Source of the DNA: Duganella sp. CF458
Lineage (GTDB): Bacteria; Pseudomonadota; Gammaproteobacteria; Burkholderiales; Burkholderiaceae_D
DNA: 64,000 nt
Assembly (NCBI RefSeq): GCF_900113115.1
Contig: NZ_FOOF01000016.1
Span: 62,001 to 126,000 of the forward strand
Reading direction: 5' to 3'
Part shown: in pieces, positions 28,301-35,689 of the stretch
Layout: each line of letters starts with the position of its first letter
Position numbering within the stretch: position 1 is the stretch's first letter
Translations under genes and position numbers: made by a program
Notes under the pieces: model-generated
What the model was told of the DNA's origin: nothing
The model's database searches: none
The model's input: only the letters and a program-made list of their open reading frames with translations

Positions 28301-29385
28301 TTCGCGCCGAAGAGAAATCGGCCGTCATGGACGTGCTGCGCAGCTTCAACCTGGGCGCTTGCAGCCACATCATCGGCAAGCTGAACGACCGTGGCGTGAT
28401 TGAATTCACCCGCGACGCCAAGATCATCTACTCGCAGCCGCGTGTCGAACTGCACCGCTTGTGGAGCGAAACCAGCTGGCGTATTTCGCGCGTGCGCGAG
28501 AATCCCGCCACCGCGGATGCGGAATACGATCGCCTGCTGGACGAAACCGATCCAGGCATGCAGCCAAAGGTCAGCTTCGACATGGCGGAAAACATCGCGG
28601 CACCGTTCCTGTCGTCGGGCGTGCGTCCACGCGTGGCCATCCTGCGCGAGCAGGGCGTCAACTCGCATATCGAGACTGCATGGGCGATGCACCGCGCCGG
28701 TTTCGCCGCCGTCGACGTGCACATGAGCGACCTGATTGCGCGCCGCGTTTCGTTGGATGATTTCCAGGGCATTATTGCCGTGGGCGGCTTCTCGTACGGC
28801 GACGTGCTGGGTGCGGGCGAAGGCTGGGCCAAGTCCATCCTGTTCAACCCGGAAATGGCTGACCAGTTCGCCAAATTCTTCCAGCGTAAAGACACCTTCG
28901 GCATGGGCATCTGCAACGGCTGCCAGATGATGTCGAACCTGAAATCACTGATTCCGGGCGCGCATGCATGGCCCAAGTTCACCACCAACAAGTCCGAGAA
29001 GTTCGAAGCACGCTTCTCGATGGTGGAAGTGCTGGATTCGCCGTCCATCTTCCTGCAGGGCATGGCAGGCACCCTGGCCCCGATCGCGATCGCGCACGGT
29101 GAAGGTTTTGCCGACTTCAGCCAGACCGGCAATATCGACGAAGCAATCGGTGCACTGCGTTTCGTGGACAACAAAGGCAGCGCCACCGAAACCTATCCGT
29201 ACAATCCGAACAGTTCGCCACGCGGCCTGACCTCGGTGACCACGGCCGACGGCCGCTTCACCGTGATGATGCCGCACCCGGAACGCGTTTCCCGCACGGT
29301 GCAGAACTCCTGGCATCCGGACGGCTGGGGCGAAGATTCGCCTTGGGCGCGCATCTGGGGCAATGCGCGCAAGTTCATCGGTTAA
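25342..29385 (+). CDS. purL: Phosphoribosylformylglycinamidine synthase (large, single-chain PurL)
   Basis: This 1347-residue enzyme converts FGAR, ATP and glutamine to FGAM in purine synthesis. It is the large proteobacterial form: N-terminal PurS-like domain, linker, two AIRS-type halves (KVETHNHPTAISPFPGA in the first, HDRSDGGLYATLVEMAF in the second) and a C-terminal class I glutaminase domain (about 1090-1347). The glutaminase nucleophile is Cys1191 in GICNGCQ, and PHPERV near the end supplies the His and Glu. It opens MLILPGSNALSSF, as in other betaproteobacteria. It is monocistronic, converging on a PEP-CTERM-like gene 3 bases beyond its stop. Confidence 0.98.
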   Translation: MLILPGSNALSSFRSQRLLNQLQAVLPAITSVQARFIHFVDSASPLSEDDLNRMNGLLTYGEPALPEHAEGVVEEFVVIPRFGTISPWASKATDIVHNCGMAHIHRVERGVAYRINLKGGILGTGLGAAKKLDSEQAQAVAALLHDRMTESVLRHPDQAAGLFSSLEARPLESIDVMGAGRTALEKANTDLGLAMSDDEIDYLLEAFTNAKRNPTDVELMMFAQANSEHCRHKIFNADWTIDGVAQDKSLFKMIKNTHEKNPRGTVVAYSDNSSIIEGAEVTRFYPREGQEYAASTELVHTLMKVETHNHPTAISPFPGASTGAGGEIRDEGATGRGSKPKAGLTGFTVSNLMIPGAVQPWENAGNVTAAIGTRDESQVYGKPERIASPLQIMIEGPLGGAAFSNEFGRCVLGGYFRTYEQNIGQQFAGGKDTVMGYHKPIMIAGGIGNISGSHTHKNDIPVGSLLIQLGGPGMRIGMGGSAASSMATGTNTADLDFDSVQRGNPEMERRAQEVINGCWQLADKNPIISIHDVGAGGLSNAFPEITNDAKRGAIFDLRKVPLEESGMAPKEIWSNESQERYVLAIAPSDLPLFQALCERERCPFAVVGVATEERQLKVIDQEMGNNPVDMPMEVLLGKPPKMHRDVKHVQNDLPAIDLTGIQLEEAAKRVLLLPTVADKSFLITIGDRTVGGMSVRDQMVGPWQVPVADCAVTTLSYDAYVGEAMAMGERTPLAVINAPASGRMAVGETVTNLAAAPINDISDIKLSANWMAACGQPGQDAALFDTVKAVGMELCPALGLSIPVGKDSLSMRTTWKDEGADKAVISPVSLIVSGFSPVYDVRKSLTPQIRTDLGETSLIVIDLGRGKNRMGASALAQVMGQLGNAAPDVDSPEDLKGFFNAIQQLNKEGKILAYHDRSDGGLYATLVEMAFAGRAGLSVNLDMLTLGEEGTMDHGDAKNWAGQVAERRNELTLSALFNEELGAVIQVRAEEKSAVMDVLRSFNLGACSHIIGKLNDRGVIEFTRDAKIIYSQPRVELHRLWSETSWRISRVRENPATADAEYDRLLDETDPGMQPKVSFDMAENIAAPFLSSGVRPRVAILREQGVNSHIETAWAMHRAGFAAVDVHMSDLIARRVSLDDFQGIIAVGGFSYGDVLGAGEGWAKSILFNPEMADQFAKFFQRKDTFGMGICNGCQMMSNLKSLIPGAHAWPKFTTNKSEKFEARFSMVEVLDSPSIFLQGMAGTLAPIAIAHGEGFADFSQTGNIDEAIGALRFVDNKGSATETYPYNPNSSPRGLTSVTTADGRFTVMMPHPERVSRTVQNSWHPDGWGEDSPWARIWGNARKFIG

Positions 29386-29388
29386 GGC

Positions 29389-30069
29389 TTAAACGCGCCG
29401 CCGGCGGGCCGCCAGCAGGGCGGCAATACCGCCGAGCATCAATACGGCCCCGCCCGGGGCCGGCACCTGGGTCGCATCGACGAATTGGAAGTCGTCGGCG
29501 ACCCAGTTTCCATTCAACTGTCCCAGCTCGCGCCTATCGATCCGGTAGCCTGTAATGGGTCCCAGTGCCGCGAAAATGCTGGTATCGACAAAGGACAGGG
29601 GCTCCGGCAAACCGGGGTGACTTTCCGGCAAATCAAAGACGACAGAGCCGAGCTCGCTCGCGCCGTTCAGGGCCACGATGGTGACCTGGTCCGCGCCGCC
29701 CTCGCCGAATCCGTAGTACTGGTTGCGGCCAAACCAGGCGCCGGTCAGCACCTTGTCGGTGGTGATCGTCATGCCGCTGGAACCAGTGGAATTGGAGACG
29801 AAATAATGGCCGGAGTTTGGAATGCCAAATAAGGGGCCGCCCGGTCCGCCGACACGGTATTGGTCGCCGACGACGCCAAAGCGGGCATCCCAAATGACGC
29901 CTTGGTATTCCAGGCTGGCCGACGCATTGGTCCACTGGATGCCGGTTGCACTATCGAGCGCGGGCGGAAAGGCCAGGTCATCAAATGTGGCGATGACGCC
30001 TGCCATTGCGGGTGCCGCAGTAATAAAAGCGGCACCAGCGATTAGCTGCCGCAATGCGAGTCCAATCAT
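29389..30069 (-). CDS. Secreted protein with VPAP-type PEP-CTERM-like sorting tail
   Basis: This 226-residue protein has an N-terminal signal peptide (about 1-23, ending PAMAG) and a beta-rich secreted body starting VIATFDDLAFPP. The tripartite C-terminal tail has motif VPAPGG, a hydrophobic stretch (VLMLGGIAALLAA) and the basic cluster RRRR. VPAP instead of PEP is a known variant, and exosortase would cut here and attach the protein to the envelope or release it. AAAGGAGG precedes ATG 30069. Unlike three other PEP-CTERM-type genes here, no sigma54 element was found upstream. No function can be assigned. Confidence 0.8.
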   Translation of the reverse strand: MIGLALRQLIAGAAFITAAPAMAGVIATFDDLAFPPALDSATGIQWTNASASLEYQGVIWDARFGVVGDQYRVGGPGGPLFGIPNSGHYFVSNSTGSSGMTITTDKVLTGAWFGRNQYYGFGEGGADQVTIVALNGASELGSVVFDLPESHPGLPEPLSFVDTSIFAALGPITGYRIDRRELGQLNGNWVADDFQFVDATQVPAPGGAVLMLGGIAALLAARRRRV

Positions 30070-30188
30070 TTTCCAGCCTCCTTTTAGTTGTCACGAGTTT
30101 AACGCGATATTTTAAGAGACGGCAATTGTTCGCATTATCGGCTGTTGTTTTGGCGTCGCCCCTTGGCTAGCGGAATGCACGCTAACAA

Positions 30189-30206
30189 CTGGCGTGTACA
30201 CGCCAG
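30189..30206. promoter_or_regulatory. Perfect 18-base palindrome
   Basis: CTGGCGTGTACACGCCAG reads the same on both strands. It lies just after the stop of the alkD-like gene and 120 bases upstream of the PEP-CTERM-like gene. With no loop and no T-run it looks more like a protein-binding site than a terminator. Confidence 0.45.
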
Positions 30207-30214
30207 ATCCAGGC

Positions 30215-30880
30215 TTAGCCCAAGGGTGTCAGGTGTCTCCCCGCTTCACGAATGCTCAACTTCGACAATGTCGAATTATTTTCATTAATAAATTGAGCGA
30301 CATTATGTGGGGCGTGCCGGGCATAATCGCGCAAGGCCCAGCCGATTGCTTTCTGAATGAAAAATTCATTTTCATGGCCGAGTGCCATGGAATATCGGAA
30401 TAGTCGCATTTCATCGGTTTTTCCACGCCAGCCTAATTGGTGGAGCAGGGCAATTCGCCGCATCCAGAAATTATCGTGCTGTAAGGCCGAATCCATTCCG
30501 TGGTGGTCGAAACGCAGCACGTCGCCGACAATGCCGGCAATTCCATCGACCGAATCCCACCACGATTTGCGCAATACAAAAGCCAGCAATTGGGGCAGGT
30601 CGCCAGTGTCGAATTGCTTCCACTGCGCTGACATCAAATCGAGGGCGGCATATTGGTATTCCCGTTCAGGTAGTTGCCACAGCTCACCAGCCACGCCGAT
30701 GAGCTCGGCCGGGGGCACACCCTTGAACAGGCTGATCACTGGTTTGATTGCCGCGCGGCGCGCCGGCGTGGCAATGCCGAGGAAGGGGAACTGGTCGCGC
30801 ATGTAGGCCCGCATCGCGGGCGCGCGGCCGGCGTCGGCCAGCGGGGTGAGGGCGGAAACGAAGTCTTTAGTCGTTGGCAT
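30215..30880 (-). CDS. AlkD-like DNA alkylation repair protein
   Basis: This protein of about 221 residues is of the all-helical HEAT-repeat AlkD family, which excises N3- and N7-alkylated purines without flipping the base. Motifs fitting the family include RKSWWDSVDGIAG (containing the catalytic-type Asp) and HDNFWMRRIALLHQ. The start is uncertain. ATG 30880 (MPTTKDFVSAL) fits best for length but follows directly on the T-run of the parvulin terminator and has no Shine-Dalgarno sequence. The in-frame ATG at 30910 would place the terminator hairpin inside the first codons. Confidence 0.85.
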   Translation of the reverse strand: MPTTKDFVSALTPLADAGRAPAMRAYMRDQFPFLGIATPARRAAIKPVISLFKGVPPAELIGVAGELWQLPEREYQYAALDLMSAQWKQFDTGDLPQLLAFVLRKSWWDSVDGIAGIVGDVLRFDHHGMDSALQHDNFWMRRIALLHQLGWRGKTDEMRLFRYSMALGHENEFFIQKAIGWALRDYARHAPHNVAQFINENNSTLSKLSIREAGRHLTPLG

Positions 30881-30887
30881 AATAAAA

Positions 30888-30907
30888 AAGCGCCCCGTGG
30901 GGCGCTT
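30888..30907 (-). terminator. Intrinsic terminator after the parvulin genes, abutting the alkD-like start
   Basis: On the minus strand AAGCGCCCC-AC-GGGGCGCTT is a perfect 9-bp stem followed by TTTTATT. The alkD-like ATG (30880) lies immediately beyond the T-run. Confidence 0.88.
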
Positions 30908-30941
30908 CATCAAGGCGGCCGGTGAAGGCGCACCGGGACTA

Positions 30942-31718
30942 TTACTGCACCTTGGCCTTGGCAACCAGCTGGTCGCGGTAAGCCGCAACTTTACGCTGGG
31001 TCAGGGACTCGGCGATCTGGCTCTTGATTTCTTCCAGCGCCGGCACTTTGGCAGCGCGCGAACCTTCCAGCTTGATCACGTGGTAGCCGAATTGCGATTG
31101 CACCGGCTTGTCGGTGACCTGGCCGTCCTTCAGGGCGACCATGGCATCCGCGAATGGCTTCACGTAGTTGCCTGGTGCGGCCCAATCCAGGTCGCCGCCG
31201 TTGGCAGCGGAGCCTGGGTCTTGCGAGGCCTTGGCCAGTTCTTCAAACTTGGCGCCGCCTTTCAGCTTGGCGATGATGTCGGTCGCTTCTTTCTCGGTCT
31301 TCACCAGGATGTGGCGAGCGTGGTATTCCTTTTCGCCTTTGGACGCCTTGAACTGGTCGTAAGCGGACTTGATTTCGGCGTCGCTTACCGGATTCTTCTT
31401 GACATAGTCAACCAGCAGGGCGCGGATGATGATGTCCTGGCGAGCCTGTTCCAGGGCTTCTTTCACTTCCTTGTTGGCGGCAACGCCTTGCTTGGTCGCT
31501 TCTTGAACCAGCACTTCGCGGCCGACCAGGGATTTCTTGATCATGTCGCGCAGTTGTGGCGAGTCAGGCTGGCCTTGGGCGGCGGCTTGTTTGACGGCCG
31601 CTTCCATCTGGGCGGATGGGATGGCTTTACCGTTCACGGTAGCGACGTTCTGGGCAAAGGCAGGGGTAGCTGCAACTGCGATCAGGGCCAACAGCAGGGT
31701 GGCTGGTTTAAATTTCAT
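30942..31718 (-). CDS. Periplasmic parvulin-type peptidyl-prolyl isomerase (copy 2)
   Basis: This 258-residue protein has a cleavable signal peptide (about 1-22, TPAFAQ), an N-terminal helical chaperone segment and one parvulin domain (about 132-222: ARHILVKTEKEATDI, NGGDLDW, QFGYHVIKLE). Family members isomerise X-Pro bonds and escort outer-membrane proteins. It is a close paralogue of the gene immediately upstream; both open MKFKPA/MTFKPA and end VAKAKVQ/VKKAKVQ. AAGGAAA precedes ATG 31718. A hairpin at 31743-31767 lies between the two copies, so their expression may differ. Confidence 0.92.
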   Translation of the reverse strand: MKFKPATLLLALIAVAATPAFAQNVATVNGKAIPSAQMEAAVKQAAAQGQPDSPQLRDMIKKSLVGREVLVQEATKQGVAANKEVKEALEQARQDIIIRALLVDYVKKNPVSDAEIKSAYDQFKASKGEKEYHARHILVKTEKEATDIIAKLKGGAKFEELAKASQDPGSAANGGDLDWAAPGNYVKPFADAMVALKDGQVTDKPVQSQFGYHVIKLEGSRAAKVPALEEIKSQIAESLTQRKVAAYRDQLVAKAKVQ

Positions 31719-31742
31719 TGAGTGTTTCCTTAGTTAAAATAA

Positions 31743-31767
31743 ATCCGGCGCCACTCGGGCGCCGGAT
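31743..31767 (-). terminator. Hairpin between the two parvulin genes
   Basis: ATCCGGCGCC and GGCGCCGGAT form a perfect 10-bp stem with a 5-base loop, followed on the minus strand by TTATTTTA. It may partly terminate transcription, giving more of the upstream copy than the downstream one. Confidence 0.7.
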
Positions 31768-31782
31768 CAGGTCCGTGACGGA

Positions 31783-32562
31783 TTATTGTACTTTGGCTTT
31801 CTTAACCAGGGATTCCTGATAAGCCTGCAGCTTTGCGCGCATCAGGGAATCGGCGATACGTGGCTTCACTTCTTCCAGGGTCGGCAGCTTGACTGCGCGG
31901 GTGTCGTCAACCTTGATCACGTGGAAACCGCTTGGGGTTTGCACTGGCTTCTCGGTAACCTGGCCTTTTTGCAGCGCGGTGAAGGCATCTGCGAAGACTT
32001 TAGGGAAGTTGCCTGGGGTGCCCCAGTCCAGGTCGCCGCCATTCGCTGCGGAACCGGTGTCCTTGGAGTTCTTGGCCAGGTCTTCGAACTTGGCGCCGCC
32101 TTTCAGCTTGGCGATGATGTCGGTGGCTTCCTTTTCGGTCTCCACCAGGATGTGGCGGACGTGGTATTCCTTGTCGCCTTCGGCGGTAACGGCGCGCTCG
32201 TATTCGGCCTTGATTTCGGCATCGCCAACCGGATTCTTCTTCACGTAATCAGCGGCCAGGGCGTTCAGCATGATGTCCTGGCGGGCTTGTTCCAGAGCGA
32301 CGGTAACGTCCTTGCTCTTGGACAGGCCTTGCTTTTCGGCTTCCTGGATCATTACTTCGCGGCCGATCAGGGACTTCTTGATCATGTCGCGCAGTTGTGG
32401 GGTGTCTTGCTGCTGACCTTGGGCAACGACTTGCTTGACCAGGGCGTCAACTTTGGCGGTCGGGATGGCTTTGCCATTAACGACAGCGGCGTTCTGGGCG
32501 AAAGCTGGTGCAGCGGCAACGGCGATAAGTGCGAGCAGCAAGCGGGCTGGCTTGAAAGTCAT
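31783..32562 (-). CDS. Periplasmic parvulin-type peptidyl-prolyl isomerase (copy 1)
   Basis: This 259-residue protein has signal peptide (about 1-22, APAFAQ), helical region and parvulin domain (about 132-223: VRHILVETEKEATDI, NGGDLDWGTPGNFPKVF, SGFHVIKVDD). It is paralogous to the adjacent downstream gene along its whole length. It stands at the end of the msrB-yciB-bolA-parvulin order seen in other betaproteobacteria, where usually one such gene is found, so the second probably arose by local duplication. AGGA precedes the ATG by about 10 bases. Confidence 0.92.
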   Translation of the reverse strand: MTFKPARLLLALIAVAAAPAFAQNAAVVNGKAIPTAKVDALVKQVVAQGQQQDTPQLRDMIKKSLIGREVMIQEAEKQGLSKSKDVTVALEQARQDIMLNALAADYVKKNPVGDAEIKAEYERAVTAEGDKEYHVRHILVETEKEATDIIAKLKGGAKFEDLAKNSKDTGSAANGGDLDWGTPGNFPKVFADAFTALQKGQVTEKPVQTPSGFHVIKVDDTRAVKLPTLEEVKPRIADSLMRAKLQAYQESLVKKAKVQ

Positions 32563-32681
32563 TTAGTTTAATTCCTAGGGAAAGTTTACTGAATTGCGGG
32601 GATTTTGGGCTGGTTCGCCGAGATGTCTCTACTATTCAACGATCGAGGTTCTTTTTGATTTTCCCAAAAACTCCGCGCATA

Positions 32682-32954
32682 TCATACTTCGGACGGTGCC
32701 AGTGCGGTAATGGCCAATGCATGAATTTCTTTATGCATCATATCGTGCACGGAATCATACACCAGACGATGGCGCATGACGAGTTTCACACCCTCGAATT
32801 TAGTAGAGACTATTTTCAGTCTGTAATGACCGCCGCCGGAGGCTGCACCGGCATGGCCGGCATGCAGCGCGGACTCATCATCGAGCACGATTTCCGACGG
32901 GGCCAGCGCCGCTTCCAGGCGCTCGCGAATCTTGGCCAGGCGCGGATCGCTCAT
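32682..32954 (-). CDS. bolA: BolA family protein
   Basis: This 90-residue protein has the BolA fold size and the C-terminal signature with conserved histidines (RHRLVYDSVHDMMHKEIHAL, residues 61-80). BolA proteins partner monothiol glutaredoxins through a shared [2Fe-2S] cluster and influence morphology and stress responses. The start overlaps the yciB stop by ATGA, so they are coupled. The family assignment is firm; whether it is BolA in the strict sense or another subtype is less sure. Confidence 0.9.
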   Translation of the reverse strand: MSDPRLAKIRERLEAALAPSEIVLDDESALHAGHAGAASGGGHYRLKIVSTKFEGVKLVMRHRLVYDSVHDMMHKEIHALAITALAPSEV

Positions 32955-33580
32955 ACTTCATCCTTAATATGTTTAGAGAGGTAGAAAGCCTGGGCGATAA
33001 AGAACACCAGCATCAATCCGGTCACCCCGAACGCCTTGAAATTGACCCAGGCATCGTTATCCGACTTGAACAGGATGAAGGCGACAAACAGGTTGACGAA
33101 ACCCAGTACCAGCCAGAAGGTAATCCACATGAAATGCAGGCGTACCCAGACATGCTCGGGCAGTTGCACCTGCTTTTCCATCGCCAGGCGAATCATGTTT
33201 TTATCGAAGAAGCGGTAGGCAACCAGCATTGCGGTGGCCAGCGACCAGTAGATAATGGTCGGCTTCCACTTGATAAAGTCATCGTCGTGGAAATAGATGG
33301 TCATGCCGCCGAATACGATAAACACTACGAGGGAAACCCATAGGGCGCCATCGACTTTCTTGCGGCGCGCCAGCAGATATAACACCTGGGCCGCGGTGCC
33401 GATAATACCGACAATGGTGGCAACCACGATAGGCGCCTGGGACGCGGGAATTGCACCGCCGGATACCAGGCCGCCCAGGTGGGCATTCAGCATGGCGTGT
33501 GCCGCTTCCTGGTGGCCGCCGGCAAATTTGTAGCTGACGAAGAACAGGATCAGCGGGAACAGGTCAAAAATAATCTTCAT
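32951..33580 (-). CDS. yciB: Septation protein A homologue (YciB/IspZ family)
   Basis: This 209-residue inner-membrane protein has five to six hydrophobic segments. MKIIFDLFPLILFFVSYK is the standard YciB opening, so the start is at 33580. Other family marks are the ALWVSL region and KPTIIYWSLATAML near the middle. In enterobacteria YciB interacts with the division and elongation machinery and affects envelope integrity. It overlaps bolA by ATGA and lies 4 bases after msrB, so the msrB-yciB-bolA set is one operon. Confidence 0.93.
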   Translation of the reverse strand: MKIIFDLFPLILFFVSYKFAGGHQEAAHAMLNAHLGGLVSGGAIPASQAPIVVATIVGIIGTAAQVLYLLARRKKVDGALWVSLVVFIVFGGMTIYFHDDDFIKWKPTIIYWSLATAMLVAYRFFDKNMIRLAMEKQVQLPEHVWVRLHFMWITFWLVLGFVNLFVAFILFKSDNDAWVNFKAFGVTGLMLVFFIAQAFYLSKHIKDEV

Positions 33581-33584
33581 CTTA

Positions 33585-33983
33585 TTAGGGCTGTGGTTCA
33601 AAGCGCAGCGAAGCCGAGTTAATGCAATAGCGCAATCCGGTCGGCGGTGGACCATCCGGGAAGACGTGGCCCAGGTGGGCGTCACATACCGCACAGATGA
33701 TTTCGGTGCGCAGCATACCATGCGAGCGGTCGGTTTTCTCTATGATATTCGCGGGATCAAGGGCCTTGAAGTAGCTCGGCCAACCGCAACCCGAATCGAA
33801 TTTGGCATCCGACTCAAATAGCGGAGTGCTGCAGCACACGCAGGTGTAAATGCCGTGCTCGTGGTGGTCCCAGAATTTGCCGGTGAAGGCGCGTTCGGTG
33901 GCGGCGTGGCGGGTGACCTGGTATTCCACCGGGTCGAGTTGGGCGCGCCACTCCGCGTCAGTCTTGACTACTTTGTCGCTCAT
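33585..33983 (-). CDS. msrB: Peptide-methionine (R)-S-oxide reductase MsrB
   Basis: This 132-residue cytoplasmic enzyme reduces the R-epimer of methionine sulfoxide in proteins. The catalytic Cys120 is in RYCINSASL, and a candidate resolving Cys66 is in SGCGWPS. The structural zinc site has four cysteines (Cys48, Cys51, Cys97, Cys100). It opens MSDKVVKTDAEWRAQL and has family length. It lies 9 bases downstream of selO and 4 bases upstream of yciB, suggesting co-transcription with the redox-linked SelO. Confidence 0.96.
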   Translation of the reverse strand: MSDKVVKTDAEWRAQLDPVEYQVTRHAATERAFTGKFWDHHEHGIYTCVCCSTPLFESDAKFDSGCGWPSYFKALDPANIIEKTDRSHGMLRTEIICAVCDAHLGHVFPDGPPPTGLRYCINSASLRFEPQP

Positions 33984-33992
33984 TTTCTTACC

Positions 33993-35456
33993 TCACGAAG
34001 AGCAGCTAACCGAAAGCTGGCTGGACCAGTCCGGCGGGAAGCCTGCGTATTGTTCATTTTCGGGCTGCTCGTCGAAGGGACGTTCGAGCAGTGCCAGCAA
34101 GCGCTCGACCTCGGAAAAATCCTTGGCCTGCGCCTTTTCAATAGCCACCTGTGCCATATAGTTTCGCAGCACATACTTGGGGTTGACCTGATCCATCGCA
34201 AGTTTTCGAGCCGCATCGTCGCTGTTTTCGGCGCGCAGGCGCGCACGGTAAGCTTCGGCCCAGTTGTCGAAAGCGGGACGGTCAATGAACAGGTCGCGCA
34301 GCGGCTCGTCGCCTTCCGGACCGCCGGCGCGCAAAAGGCTCAGGCGGCGGAAGAAAATGGTGAAGTCGGTGTGGTTGGCCTGCAGGATGCCGAACAGTCC
34401 ATCCAGCAATTCACGGTCGCCTTCCTGCGTGGTGGTCAAACCGAGCTTGGCGTGCAGCAGTTGGTCGATGTGGCGGGCGAACTCGGGCTGGTAAACATCC
34501 AGCGCTTCCTGCGTCAGTTCCACTTCTCCGATCAGCGGCAGCAAGGCTTGCGCCAGGGCATAGCAATTCCAATGGCCGATTTGAGGCTGGTTGGAATAGG
34601 AGTAACGACCATGGTCGTCGCTATGGTTGCAGATCTGATTGGCGTCGAAGCCATCCATGAAGCCGAAGGGGCCGTAATCAAGGGTTTGGCCCAGGATCGA
34701 CATATTGTCGGAATTCATTACACCATGCATGAAGCCGACAGCCTGCCAGTGCGCAATCATGCGCGCGGTACGGCGGGTCACCTCTTCAAGCAAGGCCGCG
34801 TACGGGTTTTCCTCGTCGCGCAGGGAAGGGTAGAAGCACGCGATGACGTAGTCGGCCAGTTGCTTGAGCTCTTCCGGCTTGTGATTGTAGTACCAGTGCT
34901 CGAAAGAACCGAAACGGATGAAGCTTGGCGCCATGCGCACGACCACTGCCGCGGTTTCGATCGATTCGCGCACAATGCCCTGGTCCGAACCCACCACCGA
35001 CAAGGCGCGGGTGGTCGGAATGCCCAAGCCATGCATCGCTTCCGAGCACAGAAACTCGCGGATGGAGGAGCGCAGCACGGCGCGCCCGTCGCCCATTCGG
35101 GAGTAGGGCGTCATGCCGGCACCCTTGAGTTGCAGTTCCATGGGGCCGTCTGCGGTGGCGATATCGCCGAGCAGGATGGCGCGCCCATCCCCAAGCTGTC
35201 CGGCCCAGACACCAAACTGGTGGCCGGAGTACACGGCAGCTAGCGGCTTAGAGCTTTCTGCCACGCGGTTGCCGATCAGGATTTCAATTGCTTCTTGCGT
35301 TGCAAGTGCCGCCGGCTCGATGCCAATGAGGCGCGCGGCAGACGGGCTCACTGCAACCCGATAAGGCGCCGGCAATGGCGTCGGCATCAGGTGCGTGTAA
35401 AACACTGGCGGTAAACCAGCGAAGGAATTCTCAAACTGAAAGTGAGTAGCGGTCAT
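33993..35456 (-). CDS. selO: Protein adenylyltransferase SelO (YdiU family)
   Basis: This 487-residue pseudokinase-fold enzyme transfers AMP to Ser/Thr/Tyr of target proteins, notably redox proteins. Family motifs are GDGRAILLGD (nucleotide-binding loop), HGVMNSDNMSILG (catalytic loop) and DYGPFGFMD (metal-binding DFG-like site). The C-terminus ends SVSCSS; its Cys matches the selenocysteine position of animal SelO and the Cys of E. coli YdiU. ATG 35456 (MTATHFQFENSF) is chosen over a start nine codons upstream because the family begins there. It heads the selO-msrB-yciB-bolA run. Confidence 0.93.
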   Translation of the reverse strand: MTATHFQFENSFAGLPPVFYTHLMPTPLPAPYRVAVSPSAARLIGIEPAALATQEAIEILIGNRVAESSKPLAAVYSGHQFGVWAGQLGDGRAILLGDIATADGPMELQLKGAGMTPYSRMGDGRAVLRSSIREFLCSEAMHGLGIPTTRALSVVGSDQGIVRESIETAAVVVRMAPSFIRFGSFEHWYYNHKPEELKQLADYVIACFYPSLRDEENPYAALLEEVTRRTARMIAHWQAVGFMHGVMNSDNMSILGQTLDYGPFGFMDGFDANQICNHSDDHGRYSYSNQPQIGHWNCYALAQALLPLIGEVELTQEALDVYQPEFARHIDQLLHAKLGLTTTQEGDRELLDGLFGILQANHTDFTIFFRRLSLLRAGGPEGDEPLRDLFIDRPAFDNWAEAYRARLRAENSDDAARKLAMDQVNPKYVLRNYMAQVAIEKAQAKDFSEVERLLALLERPFDEQPENEQYAGFPPDWSSQLSVSCSS

Positions 35457-35638
35457 ATCTGCCGCATTGTAACGCAGGCGCAAGCGCGTGGAATTTATCC
35501 TAAGCGAAAGCTAAGTATCTACAGGTCACTACTAAATTCCTGATTTCAAGTGACTTGCTGTCGGAAAGTCTTACACCCGATGACTGCGGAGTCAAACGGC
35601 TGAGAGTAACTCTTTGAATCTATTAGTTCGATACCCTT

Positions 35639-35654
35639 AGGCACGGTTAATGCG
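35639..35654 (+). promoter_or_regulatory. Sigma54 (-24/-12) promoter of a PEP-CTERM gene
   Basis: The site reads AGGCACG-N4-ATGC against the consensus TGGCACG-N4-TTGC, with GG at 35640-35641 and GC at 35652-35653 exactly ten bases apart. It ends 35 bases before the start codon at 35690. TGACT-N4-AGTCA at 35581-35594, upstream, could be an activator site. Confidence 0.65.
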
Positions 35655-35689
35655 TACAGCTAAGGTGCAACTAACAATAAGGGGGTACC

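Noticed and set aside
31743..31767. A possible attachment site or mobile-element end between the parvulin genes.
   Set aside because: It is a plain hairpin with a T-rich tract, better explained as a transcription signal; no recombinase lies nearby.
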